Below are positions 1 through 8,247 of a stretch of 64,000 nucleotides of DNA, piece by piece; position 1 is the stretch's first letter, and each line of letters begins with the position of its first letter. The translations under genes and the position numbers were made by a program. The stretch is taken from NCBI RefSeq assembly GCF_001544795.2, contig NZ_FCOI02000016.1:62001-126000 (forward strand). Direction: 5' to 3'. The notes under the pieces were generated by a model that saw only the letters and a list, made by a program, of their open reading frames with translations, was not told the origin of the DNA and did no database searches. This DNA comes from Caballeronia temeraria. GTDB taxonomy: Bacteria > Pseudomonadota > Gammaproteobacteria > Burkholderiales > Burkholderiaceae.

Positions 1-672
1 ATGCTGATCGTCCATCATCTCAACAATTCCCGCTCGCAGCGCGTGCTGTGGATGCTCGAAGAACTCGGCGTCGAATACGAGCTCAAGCGCTATCAGCGCG
101 ATCCGCACACGATGCTCGCGCCGCCCGAATTGCGCGCGATGCATCCGCTCGGCAAATCGCCGGTCGTGACCGATGACGGCCTCACGCTCGCCGAGTCGGG
201 CGCGATCATCGAATATCTCGTCGACCGATATGGCGAAGGGCGTTTCGCGCCGCCGCCCGGCGTGTCGCCCGAACGCGTGCGCTACAACTATTGGATGCAC
301 TACGCCGAAGGCTCCGCGATGCCGCCGCTCCTGCTCAAGCTCGTCGCGCGGCGGCTGGAGAGCGCGAAGATGCCGTTCTTCGCGAAGCCGATCGCGCGGC
401 GCATCGCGCAGACGATGCAAAGCAGTTTCATCGATCCGCAACTGCGGCTGCACTTCGGCTATATCGATGCCGAGCTCGCGAAGTCACCGTGGTTCGCCGG
501 CGATACCTTCAGCGCCGCCGACGTGCAGATGAGCTTTCCGCTCGAAGCCGGCAGCGCCCGCGCGGGCGCGAAGTCGCTGCCGCACATCCGCGCGTTTCTC
601 GAACGCATTCACGCGCGCCCGGCCTACCAGCGCGCGCTCGAACGCGGCGGGCGATACGACTTCGCAAGCTAG
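1..672 (+). CDS. Glutathione S-transferase family protein
   Basis: Cytosolic GST of 223 aa, the usual family length. The N-terminal thioredoxin-like domain (about 1-80) starts MLIVHHLNNSRSQRVLWMLE and carries the cis-proline region KSPVV (about 52-56) and the ESGAI glutathione-binding turn (about 65-69). An all-helical C-terminal domain follows (about 90-210). Members conjugate or reduce electrophiles with glutathione; the substrate cannot be read from sequence. The SRSQRVLW context suggests a Ser-type active site, as in beta/theta-like bacterial GSTs. The ATG is the first base of the window, so the ribosome-binding site and any upstream extension are not visible. A promoter-like sequence follows the stop, so the next gene may be transcribed separately. 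Confidence 0.9.
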   Translation: MLIVHHLNNSRSQRVLWMLEELGVEYELKRYQRDPHTMLAPPELRAMHPLGKSPVVTDDGLTLAESGAIIEYLVDRYGEGRFAPPPGVSPERVRYNYWMHYAEGSAMPPLLLKLVARRLESAKMPFFAKPIARRIAQTMQSSFIDPQLRLHFGYIDAELAKSPWFAGDTFSAADVQMSFPLEAGSARAGAKSLPHIRAFLERIHARPAYQRALERGGRYDFAS

Positions 673-684
673 CCATCCGGCCTA

Positions 685-715
685 TTGCCGGCGGGCGGGG
701 CGCGTTGCGTACAAT
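685..715 (+). promoter_or_regulatory. Candidate sigma70 promoter for the NERD-helicase gene
   Basis: TTGCCG at 685-690 and TACAAT at 710-715 with a 19-bp spacer, in the short gap between the GST stop and the ATG at 751. The -10 is a 5/6 match; the spacing is slightly long. Inferred by eye only. Confidence 0.4.
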
Positions 716-750
716 GAGTCGCACGCAATCACTCAGCGCAAAGGCGACGC

Positions 751-2388
751 ATGGCCCGAATCGTTCCCGACGACTGGAAGAACCTCGAAGCGACCGGCGC
801 GGCGGCGCGAGAGCTCGAAACGCTCGCGCTCCTCGAAAAGCTGCCCGACGACTACACGGTCTATCACGGCGTGCACTGGACGCGCATCAACGAAGGCTTT
901 TCGGTGTTCGGCGAAGCGGATTTCGTCGTCGTCGCGCCGTCCGGCCGCGTGCTGATGATCGAGCAGAAGGCGGGTTTTCTGCGCGAGACCGGTCAAGGAC
1001 TCGTGAAGGTCTATCTTCAGAAAGAGCGCAACGTCGCCATTCAGCTTGCGCGCACGCTGGAAAATCTGCATCGGCGGTTCACGGCGGCGTTCGGCGCGGG
1101 CACGTACCGGATCGAGGAACTGCTGTATTGCCCCGACTACACCGTGAAGAATGCGGCGATCGCGGGCGTGTCACCGGCGCGCATCGTCGATGCGAGCCGT
1201 AAGGCGCAACTCGCGCGCGTCGTGCTGGAAATCCTGCCGCCCGACGAGCCGCGCTTCGAATCGGCGGCGCGCATCCATCATTTTCTCGCCGACGAACTCT
1301 CGCTCACGCCCGATACCAACGCGCTCGTCGGCGCGGCGAATACGCTCGTCACGCGTCTGTCGGGCGGCCTCGCGACATGGGCGCGCCGGCTCGAATTCGA
1401 GCCGTTTCGGCTGCGCGTGATCGCGACGGCTGGCGCGGGCAAGACGCAACTCGCCGTGCGCGTGATGCGCGACGCGCTCGCGCAGGGCAAGAGCGTGCTC
1501 TACGTCTGCTTCAACCGGCCGCTCGCGGACCATATCCGCGCGATCGCGCCGAAAGAGGCGAAGATCGCGAATTATCATCAGTTGAGCGCGGCCGTCGCGC
1601 GCGATGCGGGCAGTCCGCCCGACTTCAGTCAGCCCAATGTCTTCGCGACGCTCGAAGAGCGCTTCGCCGCCGTGCCCGTGCCCGAGCACTGGAAGACCGA
1701 TGTGCTGATCGTCGACGAAGGCCAGGATTTTCAGGCGGCGTGGGTCGAGGCGCTCGAACGCCTGCTGAATCCGGACGGCGCGTGGTGGTGGCTCGAAGAT
1801 CCAATGCAGAACCTCTATCTGCGCGAGCCGGTGCCGCTGCCGGGCTGGACCATCCTGCGCGAATCGACGAACTATCGCAGTCCGCGCGATCTGCTCGGCT
1901 TCATCCGCAAGATCGTCGGGCCGGATGTGCGGCTCGACGCGGGCAGTCCCTTCGACGGATCGGACGTCAGCGTATCGACTTACGAGGACGGGCATCCCGA
2001 GGAAATCATCGAGGCGACCAAGCGCGCCATCACGCATGCGCTGTCGCTCGGATTCCGCAAGCAGGACATCGCGGTGCTGTCGTTTCGCGGACGCGAAGGC
2101 TCGGCGCTTACCGCCGTCGATCAACTCGGACCGCATCGGCTGCGCGCCTTCACCGGCACTTACGACTTGTTCGGCAATCCGGAGTATCGCGAGGGCGACG
2201 TGCTGCTCGAATCGATCTATCGCTTCAAGGGACAATCGGCGCCGTGCGTGATTCTCACGGAAGTCGACTTCGACGCGCTCGACGAACAGGCCGCGCGCAA
2301 GGTCTTCGTCGGCGCGACGCGGGCGACGATGAAGCTGATCGTGGTCGCCTCGGAACGCGCGGCGCGGGCCATCGAAGCCCTGCAGTAA
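751..2388 (+). CDS. NERD-domain / UvrD-like superfamily 1 helicase fusion
   Basis: Protein of 545 aa. Residues about 1-190 resemble a NERD (nuclease-related) domain, with the FGEADFVVVAPSGRVLMIEQKAG segment (positions about 54-75) holding the acidic and E-x-K residues expected of that fold. Then comes a P-loop helicase: Walker A TAGAGKTQ (about 224-232), Walker B VLIVDEGQDF (about 318-327), a motif III-like segment and a C-terminal UvrD-type half with YRFKGQSAPCVILTE and FVGATRATMKLIV. Likely an ATP-dependent DNA processing enzyme. NERD helicases are reported in DNA metabolism and in defence contexts, but no partner defence gene sits here. It ends 9 bp before the sensor kinase gene, so the two may be co-transcribed. 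Family confident, role unknown. Confidence 0.82.
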   Translation: MARIVPDDWKNLEATGAAARELETLALLEKLPDDYTVYHGVHWTRINEGFSVFGEADFVVVAPSGRVLMIEQKAGFLRETGQGLVKVYLQKERNVAIQLARTLENLHRRFTAAFGAGTYRIEELLYCPDYTVKNAAIAGVSPARIVDASRKAQLARVVLEILPPDEPRFESAARIHHFLADELSLTPDTNALVGAANTLVTRLSGGLATWARRLEFEPFRLRVIATAGAGKTQLAVRVMRDALAQGKSVLYVCFNRPLADHIRAIAPKEAKIANYHQLSAAVARDAGSPPDFSQPNVFATLEERFAAVPVPEHWKTDVLIVDEGQDFQAAWVEALERLLNPDGAWWWLEDPMQNLYLREPVPLPGWTILRESTNYRSPRDLLGFIRKIVGPDVRLDAGSPFDGSDVSVSTYEDGHPEEIIEATKRAITHALSLGFRKQDIAVLSFRGREGSALTAVDQLGPHRLRAFTGTYDLFGNPEYREGDVLLESIYRFKGQSAPCVILTEVDFDALDEQAARKVFVGATRATMKLIVVASERAARAIEALQ

Positions 2389-2397
2389 CCGAAACCG

Positions 2398-4236
2398 ATG
2401 GCCGTCATCAGCACCGAATCCTCCCTGCGCGCGCACGCCGCGCGTCCGTGGTTTCGCCGGCTCTGGTATGCGGCGCTGATTGCGCTCGCGGTTGCGCCAC
2501 CCATCGGCGCGGTCGGCTACATGCTGTATTCGGGGCTGCTCGCGCGCGAGACGCACAGGCTCGTCTTACCTTACGACGTGTACTGGGACGCCGCGCAGTT
2601 TCAGATCGCCTATGAGCGTTTCGAGAATCACGTGCTGCTGTTTCGCAACGGCATCGACGAGGACGCCGATGCCGTGCGCGCAAGCTACCGGCTGCTGCGG
2701 GCGCGGCTGAGACAGGTGTCGGAATCGGCGGAGTTATCGGACGATCACCGAGCGCTGCTCAATCGGCAGCGCGAGATTCTGCGTCAATTGCAGACGGCGC
2801 TCGATTCCATCCAGGGCGACGTCGGCAGTCTGCCGACCGAGCATCAGCACACTCTGCGAGTCATCGGCGTGCTGCGCCAGAACGCGGCGGTCGTGGCGGA
2901 ACTGGCCGGCGGGCGGCGGCTCATGGATGTCGCTGAACGTGAGGCGATCGTGCGCGACTTCGAGGCGAAGCGCCGCTATCTGATCTACGGCGGCGTGATG
3001 CTCGGTCTGCTGTCGGCGGCGGCGACGATCCTGCTGCTTCTGAACGGTTATCGCCGCACGCGACTCATCGAGCAACAGCGCGCAGCGCTCGCGGCCGAGC
3101 ATCAGGCGACGCGCGCGGCGCGCGAGGCGGGCGTCGCAAAAGACACGTTCCTCGGCATGATCAGCCACGAGCTGCGCACGCCGCTGCACGCAATCGTCTC
3201 GTCGGTCGAACTGCTCGGGCTGAATGCGCGCGGCGACGCCGACCGCAAGATCATGCAGCGCCTGGAAGCCGGCGCGCGTCATCTCGAAGCGCAGATGCGC
3301 GATCTGACCGATTACGCGCGTCTCGGCGCGGGCAAGCTCGAACTGCGCATGGCCGTGTTCGATCCGGTAGAGCTGCTGGAATCCATCGTCGATGCGAACA
3401 TGCCCGCCGCGCACGCGAAAGGGCTGGCGTTGCGCGGCGACTATGCGGGCGAGCGCGGGCCGATCGAGTCCGATCCGCATCGCGTGCGGCAGATCGTGAC
3501 GAATCTCGTCACCAACGCGATCAAGTACACCGAAGCCGGTTCCATCGACGTGCATTTCGCGCGCACGGAAAAGCGCCTCGACATTTCCGTGGTCGATACG
3601 GGGCCGGGCATTTCCCGTGAACAATTGCCGCTGATCTTCCAGGAGTTCACGCAGCTCGATTCATCGAGCACGCGGCGCTTCGACGGCGCCGGAATGGGCC
3701 TCGCGGTCGTGCGCGGGCTCGTCGATCTGCTCGGCGGAAAGATCGAAGTATCGAGCGAAGTGGGACAGGGCGCGGCATTTCGCGTGAGTCTGCCGGCGGT
3801 GGCGGCGCATCATGTGCCGGAGCGCGAACAGGACATCGATGCGCCCGAGCTGCGCAAGTCGCGCGTGCTCGTGATCGACGACCACGAGTCGATCCGCGAT
3901 TCGCTGATCGAAATGCTCACGCATCTGGGCTATTACGCCGTCGCATTGCCCGACGTCGACAGCGCGCTAGCCTGGCTGCGCGCGAACGACGCCGACGTGA
4001 TCCTCGCGGACCTGCACATGCCGGGCAAGGACGGCTATTCGTTCGCGAACGAATATCGTTCCCGCAGTGCGCCGGGCGCGAGTGTGCCGATCATCGCGGT
4101 GAGCGCGTACGCGCCCGAACTCGTGGACCCGAGCGCGGTGGTGTTGTTCTTCGACTATCTGTTGAAGCCGGTGCGCTACGAGGTGCTGAAGGGCGCCGTG
4201 CATCGCGCGGTGACGATGCGCCGGCGCGCCGGTTAG
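2398..4236 (+). CDS. Membrane-bound hybrid sensor histidine kinase with receiver domain
   Basis: Protein of 612 aa. A first membrane segment (about 20-42) and a second (about 198-217) bracket a periplasmic region of about 155 aa that is helical and matches no sensor domain I recognise. A short coiled coil leads to the HisKA domain with MISHELRTPLHA (phosphorylatable His about 257). The HATPase domain has an N-box NLVTNAIKYT (about 368-377), a G1 motif VVDTGPGIS and GAGMGLAVV. A C-terminal receiver (about 488-605) has the acidic pair in VIDDHE and the acceptor Asp in LADLHMP (about 538). No Hpt domain is present, so a separate phosphotransfer protein or the facing regulator may complete the relay. 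Its stop overlaps by 4 bp the stop of the convergent response regulator. Confidence 0.92.
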   Translation: MAVISTESSLRAHAARPWFRRLWYAALIALAVAPPIGAVGYMLYSGLLARETHRLVLPYDVYWDAAQFQIAYERFENHVLLFRNGIDEDADAVRASYRLLRARLRQVSESAELSDDHRALLNRQREILRQLQTALDSIQGDVGSLPTEHQHTLRVIGVLRQNAAVVAELAGGRRLMDVAEREAIVRDFEAKRRYLIYGGVMLGLLSAAATILLLLNGYRRTRLIEQQRAALAAEHQATRAAREAGVAKDTFLGMISHELRTPLHAIVSSVELLGLNARGDADRKIMQRLEAGARHLEAQMRDLTDYARLGAGKLELRMAVFDPVELLESIVDANMPAAHAKGLALRGDYAGERGPIESDPHRVRQIVTNLVTNAIKYTEAGSIDVHFARTEKRLDISVVDTGPGISREQLPLIFQEFTQLDSSSTRRFDGAGMGLAVVRGLVDLLGGKIEVSSEVGQGAAFRVSLPAVAAHHVPEREQDIDAPELRKSRVLVIDDHESIRDSLIEMLTHLGYYAVALPDVDSALAWLRANDADVILADLHMPGKDGYSFANEYRSRSAPGASVPIIAVSAYAPELVDPSAVVLFFDYLLKPVRYEVLKGAVHRAVTMRRRAG

Positions 4237-5087
4237 CTGCGCATCAGCCGCTTGGAAAGATCGGCGACGAGAATGCCGAGCCGCGCCGGCTTCTCGAAAC
4301 ACGTGACGTTGTAGTCGCGGATGACCTGACTGATCTCCGATTCGCTCGCCTTGCCGGTGGTGAGTTCGCCCGTGAGCACGAACACCGGCGCGTCCGGATT
4401 GTCCGACTGGCGCACCGCGCGGATCGCATCCGCCGAGGTGTGCATGCCGAAGAGCCAGTCCATCACGACGGCGTCGAACACTTGCGTCTGCAGCGCTTCG
4501 AGGAACGCGTCGAGGCCGTAGAAGGCCATCGCCGTGAAGCCAGTGACTTCGAGATAGTCGTGCAGATTGTCGGCCGAGGCGTGATCGTCGTCGACCACGG
4601 CGATGACCGGTTTATCGGTATCCGGGCGGCGCGGCTGGATCTCGATCTTGTGGACGTCGCTGGCTTCGTGCAGCAGCACGCCTTCATGCTTCGTGACGAT
4701 CCAGCGATTGTTCAGCTTCTGCGCGATGAAATCCGGACGGCTGCCCGCCTCGAGCGCGTTGCCGACCCACGCCATGCAGGGAATTTCCACCGAACCGAGC
4801 TTGAACACGGCATCGTGCGCGGTGCCTTCGGTTTCGTCGGGGCGCGTGTTGATCGAATCGAAGAGCTTGAGCGCGGGTTCGTCGAAGGCGTCGGCGACGC
4901 GGCGAATCTGTGCGAGCGTCCACGGGCTGTTGCCGCGCAATTTGCGATGGCCTTGCGAAAAACTCAGGTCGAGAATGCGGCACAACTCGGCCGTCTGCTG
5001 GCGCTTTCCGATGCCGTGACGGCCCATGAGCTCGCGCACGCGTTCAGCGACGGCGAGGGATTCCGATGAAGACGTTTCAGTGACCAT
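4233..5087 (-). CDS. BetR-type HTH response regulator
   Basis: Protein of 284 aa starting MVTETSSSE. The frame is open further upstream, but that part is basic, low-complexity and unlike a protein. The N-terminal helix-turn-helix region (about 12-70: RVRELMGRHGIGKRQQTAEL and on) looks like the BetR domain found in beta-proteobacterial regulators. A linker of about 90 residues leads to a C-terminal receiver with VVDDD (acidic pair), the acceptor Asp in VVMDWLFGMHTSADA, the conserved Thr in VLTGE and the Lys in CFEKPAR. Having DNA-binding first and receiver last is the reverse of most response regulators. It is convergent with, and overlaps, the hybrid kinase, so it is probably its partner. No other histidine kinase lies in the window. 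Confidence 0.8.
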   Translation of the reverse strand: MVTETSSSESLAVAERVRELMGRHGIGKRQQTAELCRILDLSFSQGHRKLRGNSPWTLAQIRRVADAFDEPALKLFDSINTRPDETEGTAHDAVFKLGSVEIPCMAWVGNALEAGSRPDFIAQKLNNRWIVTKHEGVLLHEASDVHKIEIQPRRPDTDKPVIAVVDDDHASADNLHDYLEVTGFTAMAFYGLDAFLEALQTQVFDAVVMDWLFGMHTSADAIRAVRQSDNPDAPVFVLTGELTTGKASESEISQVIRDYNVTCFEKPARLGILVADLSKRLMRS

Positions 5088-5316
5088 ACAGCCAGTCGGA
5101 TGCGTGAAGGTGGGACTGCGCGAAAGGCGTGGTTGGCACGGGCCGGGCAGCCCATGCGCAGTCGATCCGATATTGTAAATGGCGCGGGTCGGGGCGCTCA
5201 AAATGCTCCGTCGGAACGACCGCAACGCCTTGATCTTATTGGATAAATCTTCGCGCTGCGGTTTGGTGCCGCGCACTCGCGCACGTTTCGCTCGCCGTGC
5301 CGAAGGAGCAACCCGC

Positions 5317-5586
5317 TTACGCCAGCGCCAATGCGCGTTCGCGCGCCGGGCGGGGCGGGGCGGGGATTTCGTCGAGCAGGGTCGAGAGCTGGCTATCGGC
5401 ATCGCGTCCGCTGAATTCGCGCAAGGTCGCAAGCAAGGTGCGCCACGGCGCGGGCCAGCGGGTTTCGCGCACGCAATGGCCGGTGGCGTCGGTGATGCGC
5501 AGCAGGGTGGTGTCGGGGAAATAGGTCAGCGTGACGGGCATTCCGTCGAGGACGCAGGTAGCGGTGCAGGCTTTCGGAGTGAACAT
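5317..5586 (-). CDS. Conserved hypothetical protein (89 aa)
   Basis: Small protein starting MFTPKACTATCVLDGMPVTL. The frame is open for 62 codons upstream, but I chose the ATG at 5586 because the protein-like sequence starts there. It has alternating hydrophobic strands (VTLTYFPDTTLLRITDAT), a Trp-rich middle (RWPAPWRTLLATL) and a Pro/Arg/Ala tail. No family recognised. A run of four G-tracts on the opposite strand at 5348-5365 lies in the segment that encodes the C-terminal tail. The gene is monocistronic by spacing, and the 230 bp between it and the response regulator hold nothing else I can support. Confidence 0.55.
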   Translation of the reverse strand: MFTPKACTATCVLDGMPVTLTYFPDTTLLRITDATGHCVRETRWPAPWRTLLATLREFSGRDADSQLSTLLDEIPAPPRPARERALALA

Positions 5587-5783
5587 GCTTTTCCAGGTTG
5601 AAAGGACGTCTTGATCGACGGCCGGAGCATTTAGCAACGGCCGTGCCTGACCCGTGGAAATCGTTATGCACTGGCACGCCGAGCTATCGATCCCAGCGAA
5701 AATTCGCGATTGTTGAACGGAGTATTGTCGTTTTCCACGACAATTGACCGTTTTATAGGCGCTACACTGCAACGCAACATCGA

Positions 5784-5969
5784 ATGGAGGTTGCCGTGCT
5801 GGTTACTGCTTTCTTTATTTGCCCAATAGGCGTCGCCGCGCTATTTGGCTTCGCGCTTTTCGCGGACAGGCATTTCAAGGATTCGGTCGCCCTGCCGCGC
5901 GGCCAATTTGCCGACACGACGGAGGTTGAAACGCGACAACAAACGATGGCGCGTCACCAGCGACGCTGA
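5784..5969 (+). CDS. Possible small membrane protein (61 aa)
   Basis: Short frame starting MEVAVLVTAFFICPIGVAAL. It is one strongly hydrophobic segment (about 3-27) followed by a polar tail, which would make a single-pass inner-membrane protein. No clear Shine-Dalgarno sequence is visible and no family is recognised. Support is limited to the membrane-like composition and its position between two unrelated genes; it could be a chance frame. Confidence 0.3.
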   Translation: MEVAVLVTAFFICPIGVAALFGFALFADRHFKDSVALPRGQFADTTEVETRQQTMARHQRR

Positions 5970-6009
5970 CCGCCCGGCTTTTCACTCGATATCCCTCCAT
6001 CCGATCCGC

Positions 6010-6067
6010 TTTTGCTATCGAACGATCGCCCTTTCGAATTGTTGCGCTATTGGCTCGGGACTATAGT
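6010..6067 (+). promoter_or_regulatory. Promoter and shared element upstream of the rhamnose enzyme operon
   Basis: TTGTTG (6039-6044) and TATAGT (6062-6067) with a 17-bp spacer form a good sigma70-type promoter 54 bp before the SDR start codon. The stretch from 6010 aligns with 11231-11289 upstream of the mutarotase gene: about 33 of 51 positions are identical ahead of the shared TATAGT, including the starts TTTTGC and ATTGT-Y-G. An ATC-N9-AAT arrangement upstream of the -35 is the counterpart of the ATC-N9-GAT box in the second copy. Probably the binding region of the LysR regulator encoded at 10215-11183. Confidence 0.6.
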
Positions 6068-6120
6068 GCCTCTCACGGCATGACCCAATCAAAGCAACGA
6101 CAACGAAAGGAGACGAACTC

Positions 6121-6882
6121 ATGAATCGTATCGACCTGGCGAATCGCGTCGTGGCCATCACGGGCGGCGCGCGCGGCATCGGTCTCGCGGTGGCGCAGCG
6201 CGCGCTCGAATCCGGCGCCGACGTCGCCCTTTGGGACGTCGACGGCGAGCGTCTCGCGCGCACGAGCGCCGAACTCTCGTCGAAGTTCAAGGAGCGCAAG
6301 GTCAGCGATGCGGTCGTCGAGCTGACCGAGGAATTGTCCGTCGATGCCGCCGTGAACAAGACGCTCGCCGCGCACGGCAAGATCGACGTGCTCGTCAACA
6401 ACGCGGGCATCACCGGCGGCAACGGCGCGACCTGGGAACTCGCGCCGGACGTGTGGCGCCGGGTCATCGACGTCAATCTGATCGGTCCGTATCTCACCTG
6501 CCGCGCCGTCGTGCCGCACATGCTGAAGGCGGGTTACGGGCGCATCGTCAATATTGCGTCGATCGCGGGCAAGGAAGGCAATCCGAACGCGTCGCACTAC
6601 AGCGCGTCGAAAGCCGGGCTGATCGGGCTCACGAAGTCGCTCGGCAAGGAGCTCGCGGGCAAAAACATCCTCGTGAACGCCGTCACGCCCGCGGCCGCCA
6701 AGACCGAAATCTTCGATTCGATGTCGCAGCAGCACATCGACTACATGCTCTCCAAGATTCCGATGAACCGCTTCCTGATGCCGGAGGAAGCCGCGTCGCT
6801 GATTCTCTGGCTCTCGTCCGAGGACTGCGCGTTCAGCACGGGCGCGGTGTTCGATCTGTCGGGCGGACGCGCGACGTACTGA
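6121..6882 (+). CDS. SDR oxidoreductase, probable L-2-keto-3-deoxyrhamnonate 4-dehydrogenase
   Basis: Classical short-chain dehydrogenase of 253 aa. It has the cofactor motif TGGARGIG (about 14-21), NNAG (about 94-97), a catalytic Ser in NIASIAG, and Tyr/Lys in YSASK (about 160-164). Acidic residues after the second strand (LWDVD) favour NAD+. First gene of the rhamnose enzyme operon, 21 bp before the MFS gene, with the Shine-Dalgarno AAAGGAGA. In the oxidative rhamnose pathway of Sphingomonas and related bacteria, an SDR (LRA5) oxidises 2-keto-3-deoxy-L-rhamnonate to the 2,4-diketo acid. The other SDR of this cluster fits step one, so this one is assigned step four by elimination. Family certain, substrate inferred. 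Confidence 0.75.
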   Translation: MNRIDLANRVVAITGGARGIGLAVAQRALESGADVALWDVDGERLARTSAELSSKFKERKVSDAVVELTEELSVDAAVNKTLAAHGKIDVLVNNAGITGGNGATWELAPDVWRRVIDVNLIGPYLTCRAVVPHMLKAGYGRIVNIASIAGKEGNPNASHYSASKAGLIGLTKSLGKELAGKNILVNAVTPAAAKTEIFDSMSQQHIDYMLSKIPMNRFLMPEEAASLILWLSSEDCAFSTGAVFDLSGGRATY

Positions 6883-6903
6883 TCGCGCCATCGGGAGAAT
6901 CAC

Positions 6904-8226
6904 ATGAACCATTCCGCACAGTCGGAAGGCGCCGTCACGTCCCGCGTGATGCGCCGGCTGCTGCCGTTCCTCCTGCTCATGTACGTGCTCGCGTTTCTGG
7001 ATCGCGCGAATATCGGCTTTGCGCAAAAGGCGTTGCAGCAGGACACCGGCTTGACGAACGCCGCGTTCGCTTTCGGCGCGGGCGTGTTTTTCGTCGGCTA
7101 TGCGATCTTCGAGGTGCCGAGCAATCTGCTGTTGCATCGCGTCGGCGCAAAGCTGTGGATGTGCCGGATCATGGTGACCTGGGGCCTCGTGTCCGCCGCA
7201 ATGTCCTTCGCGCATAACGCCACCACGTTCTACACGTTGCGCTTTTTGCTCGGCGTGGCGGAGGCGGGCTTCTTTCCGGGCATCGTCTATTACCTGACGC
7301 GCTGGTTTCCGCAATCGTCGCGCGCGCGTGCGCTCGGCGTGTTCTATTTCGGCGCGCCGCTCGCGTTCATCTTCGGGGCGCCGCTGTCCGGGCTGCTGCT
7401 CGATCTGCACGGTGCTTTCGGTTTGAAGGGCTGGCAATGGCTCTTTCTCGTCGAAGGACTGCTCGCGTCGATCGTCGGCGTATGGGCGTTCTGGTATCTC
7501 GACGACGATCCCGCGAAAGCCCGATGGCTCACGCAGGATCAGCGCGCGCTGCTCGTCAGCCGTCTCGACGACGATGCGCGCGCCGCGTCGTCGCACGGGC
7601 CGCGCAGCGTGCTGGCATCGCTCGTCGATACGCGCGTGCTCGTGCTCTGCTGCGTGTACTTCCTGATTCAGGCGGCGGTGTACGGCGTCGTCTTCTATCT
7701 GCCGCAACAGGTGTCGGCGCTGCTCGGCACGAAAGTCGGCTTTCGCGTCGGGCTCGTGACGGCGCTGCCGTGGATCGCCGCCGTCATCGTCACGTGGATC
7801 GTGCCGCGTTATGCCGATCGCACCGGGCGGCATCGCGTTTGCGCGATCGCGCTGCTCGCGATGTCGGGCGTCGCGATCGCGGTGTCGGGACTCGCGGGCT
7901 CGCCGGCCGTATCGCTCATCGCGCTGTGCTGCGCCGCGAGCGGCTTCATCGCCGCGCAGCCGCTCTTCTGGACCTTCCCGACGCGTTATCTCACGGGCGC
8001 GGCCGCCGCGGCGGGCATCGCGCTCATCAATTCGCTCGGCGGACTCGGCGGGTTCTTCGCGCCGATGGCCCGCACCGCCGCCGAAGCCGCGTTTCATTCG
8101 ACGAGCGCCGGGCTCATGGTGCTGGCAGGGGCGAGCGTGCTCGCGGCGCTCGTCATCGTCGTGCTGGTGCGCGTGCCGGGCCGCATCGAACACGACCATC
8201 TTGCCGATGCCGCGAAGGCATCCTGA
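6904..8226 (+). CDS. MFS transporter of the anion:cation symporter type, probable L-rhamnonate permease
   Basis: Protein of 440 aa with 12 predicted membrane spans. It has the family hallmarks: LLPFLLLMYVLAFLDRANIG at the N-terminus, GYAIFEVPSNLLLHRVG after helix 2, and RFLLGVAEAGFFPGIVYYL in helix 4. This branch imports organic acids and sugar acids (for example galactonate, glucarate and rhamnonate) with protons. It lies between the SDR and L-rhamnonate dehydratase genes in one operon (21-bp gaps on both sides), so L-rhamnonate is the likely cargo, while the ABC system of the second operon would take free L-rhamnose. The cargo is inferred from context only. Confidence 0.82.
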   Translation: MNHSAQSEGAVTSRVMRRLLPFLLLMYVLAFLDRANIGFAQKALQQDTGLTNAAFAFGAGVFFVGYAIFEVPSNLLLHRVGAKLWMCRIMVTWGLVSAAMSFAHNATTFYTLRFLLGVAEAGFFPGIVYYLTRWFPQSSRARALGVFYFGAPLAFIFGAPLSGLLLDLHGAFGLKGWQWLFLVEGLLASIVGVWAFWYLDDDPAKARWLTQDQRALLVSRLDDDARAASSHGPRSVLASLVDTRVLVLCCVYFLIQAAVYGVVFYLPQQVSALLGTKVGFRVGLVTALPWIAAVIVTWIVPRYADRTGRHRVCAIALLAMSGVAIAVSGLAGSPAVSLIALCCAASGFIAAQPLFWTFPTRYLTGAAAAAGIALINSLGGLGGFFAPMARTAAEAAFHSTSAGLMVLAGASVLAALVIVVLVRVPGRIEHDHLADAAKAS

Positions 8227-8247
8227 ACAGAGACGGAGACAAAAAAC

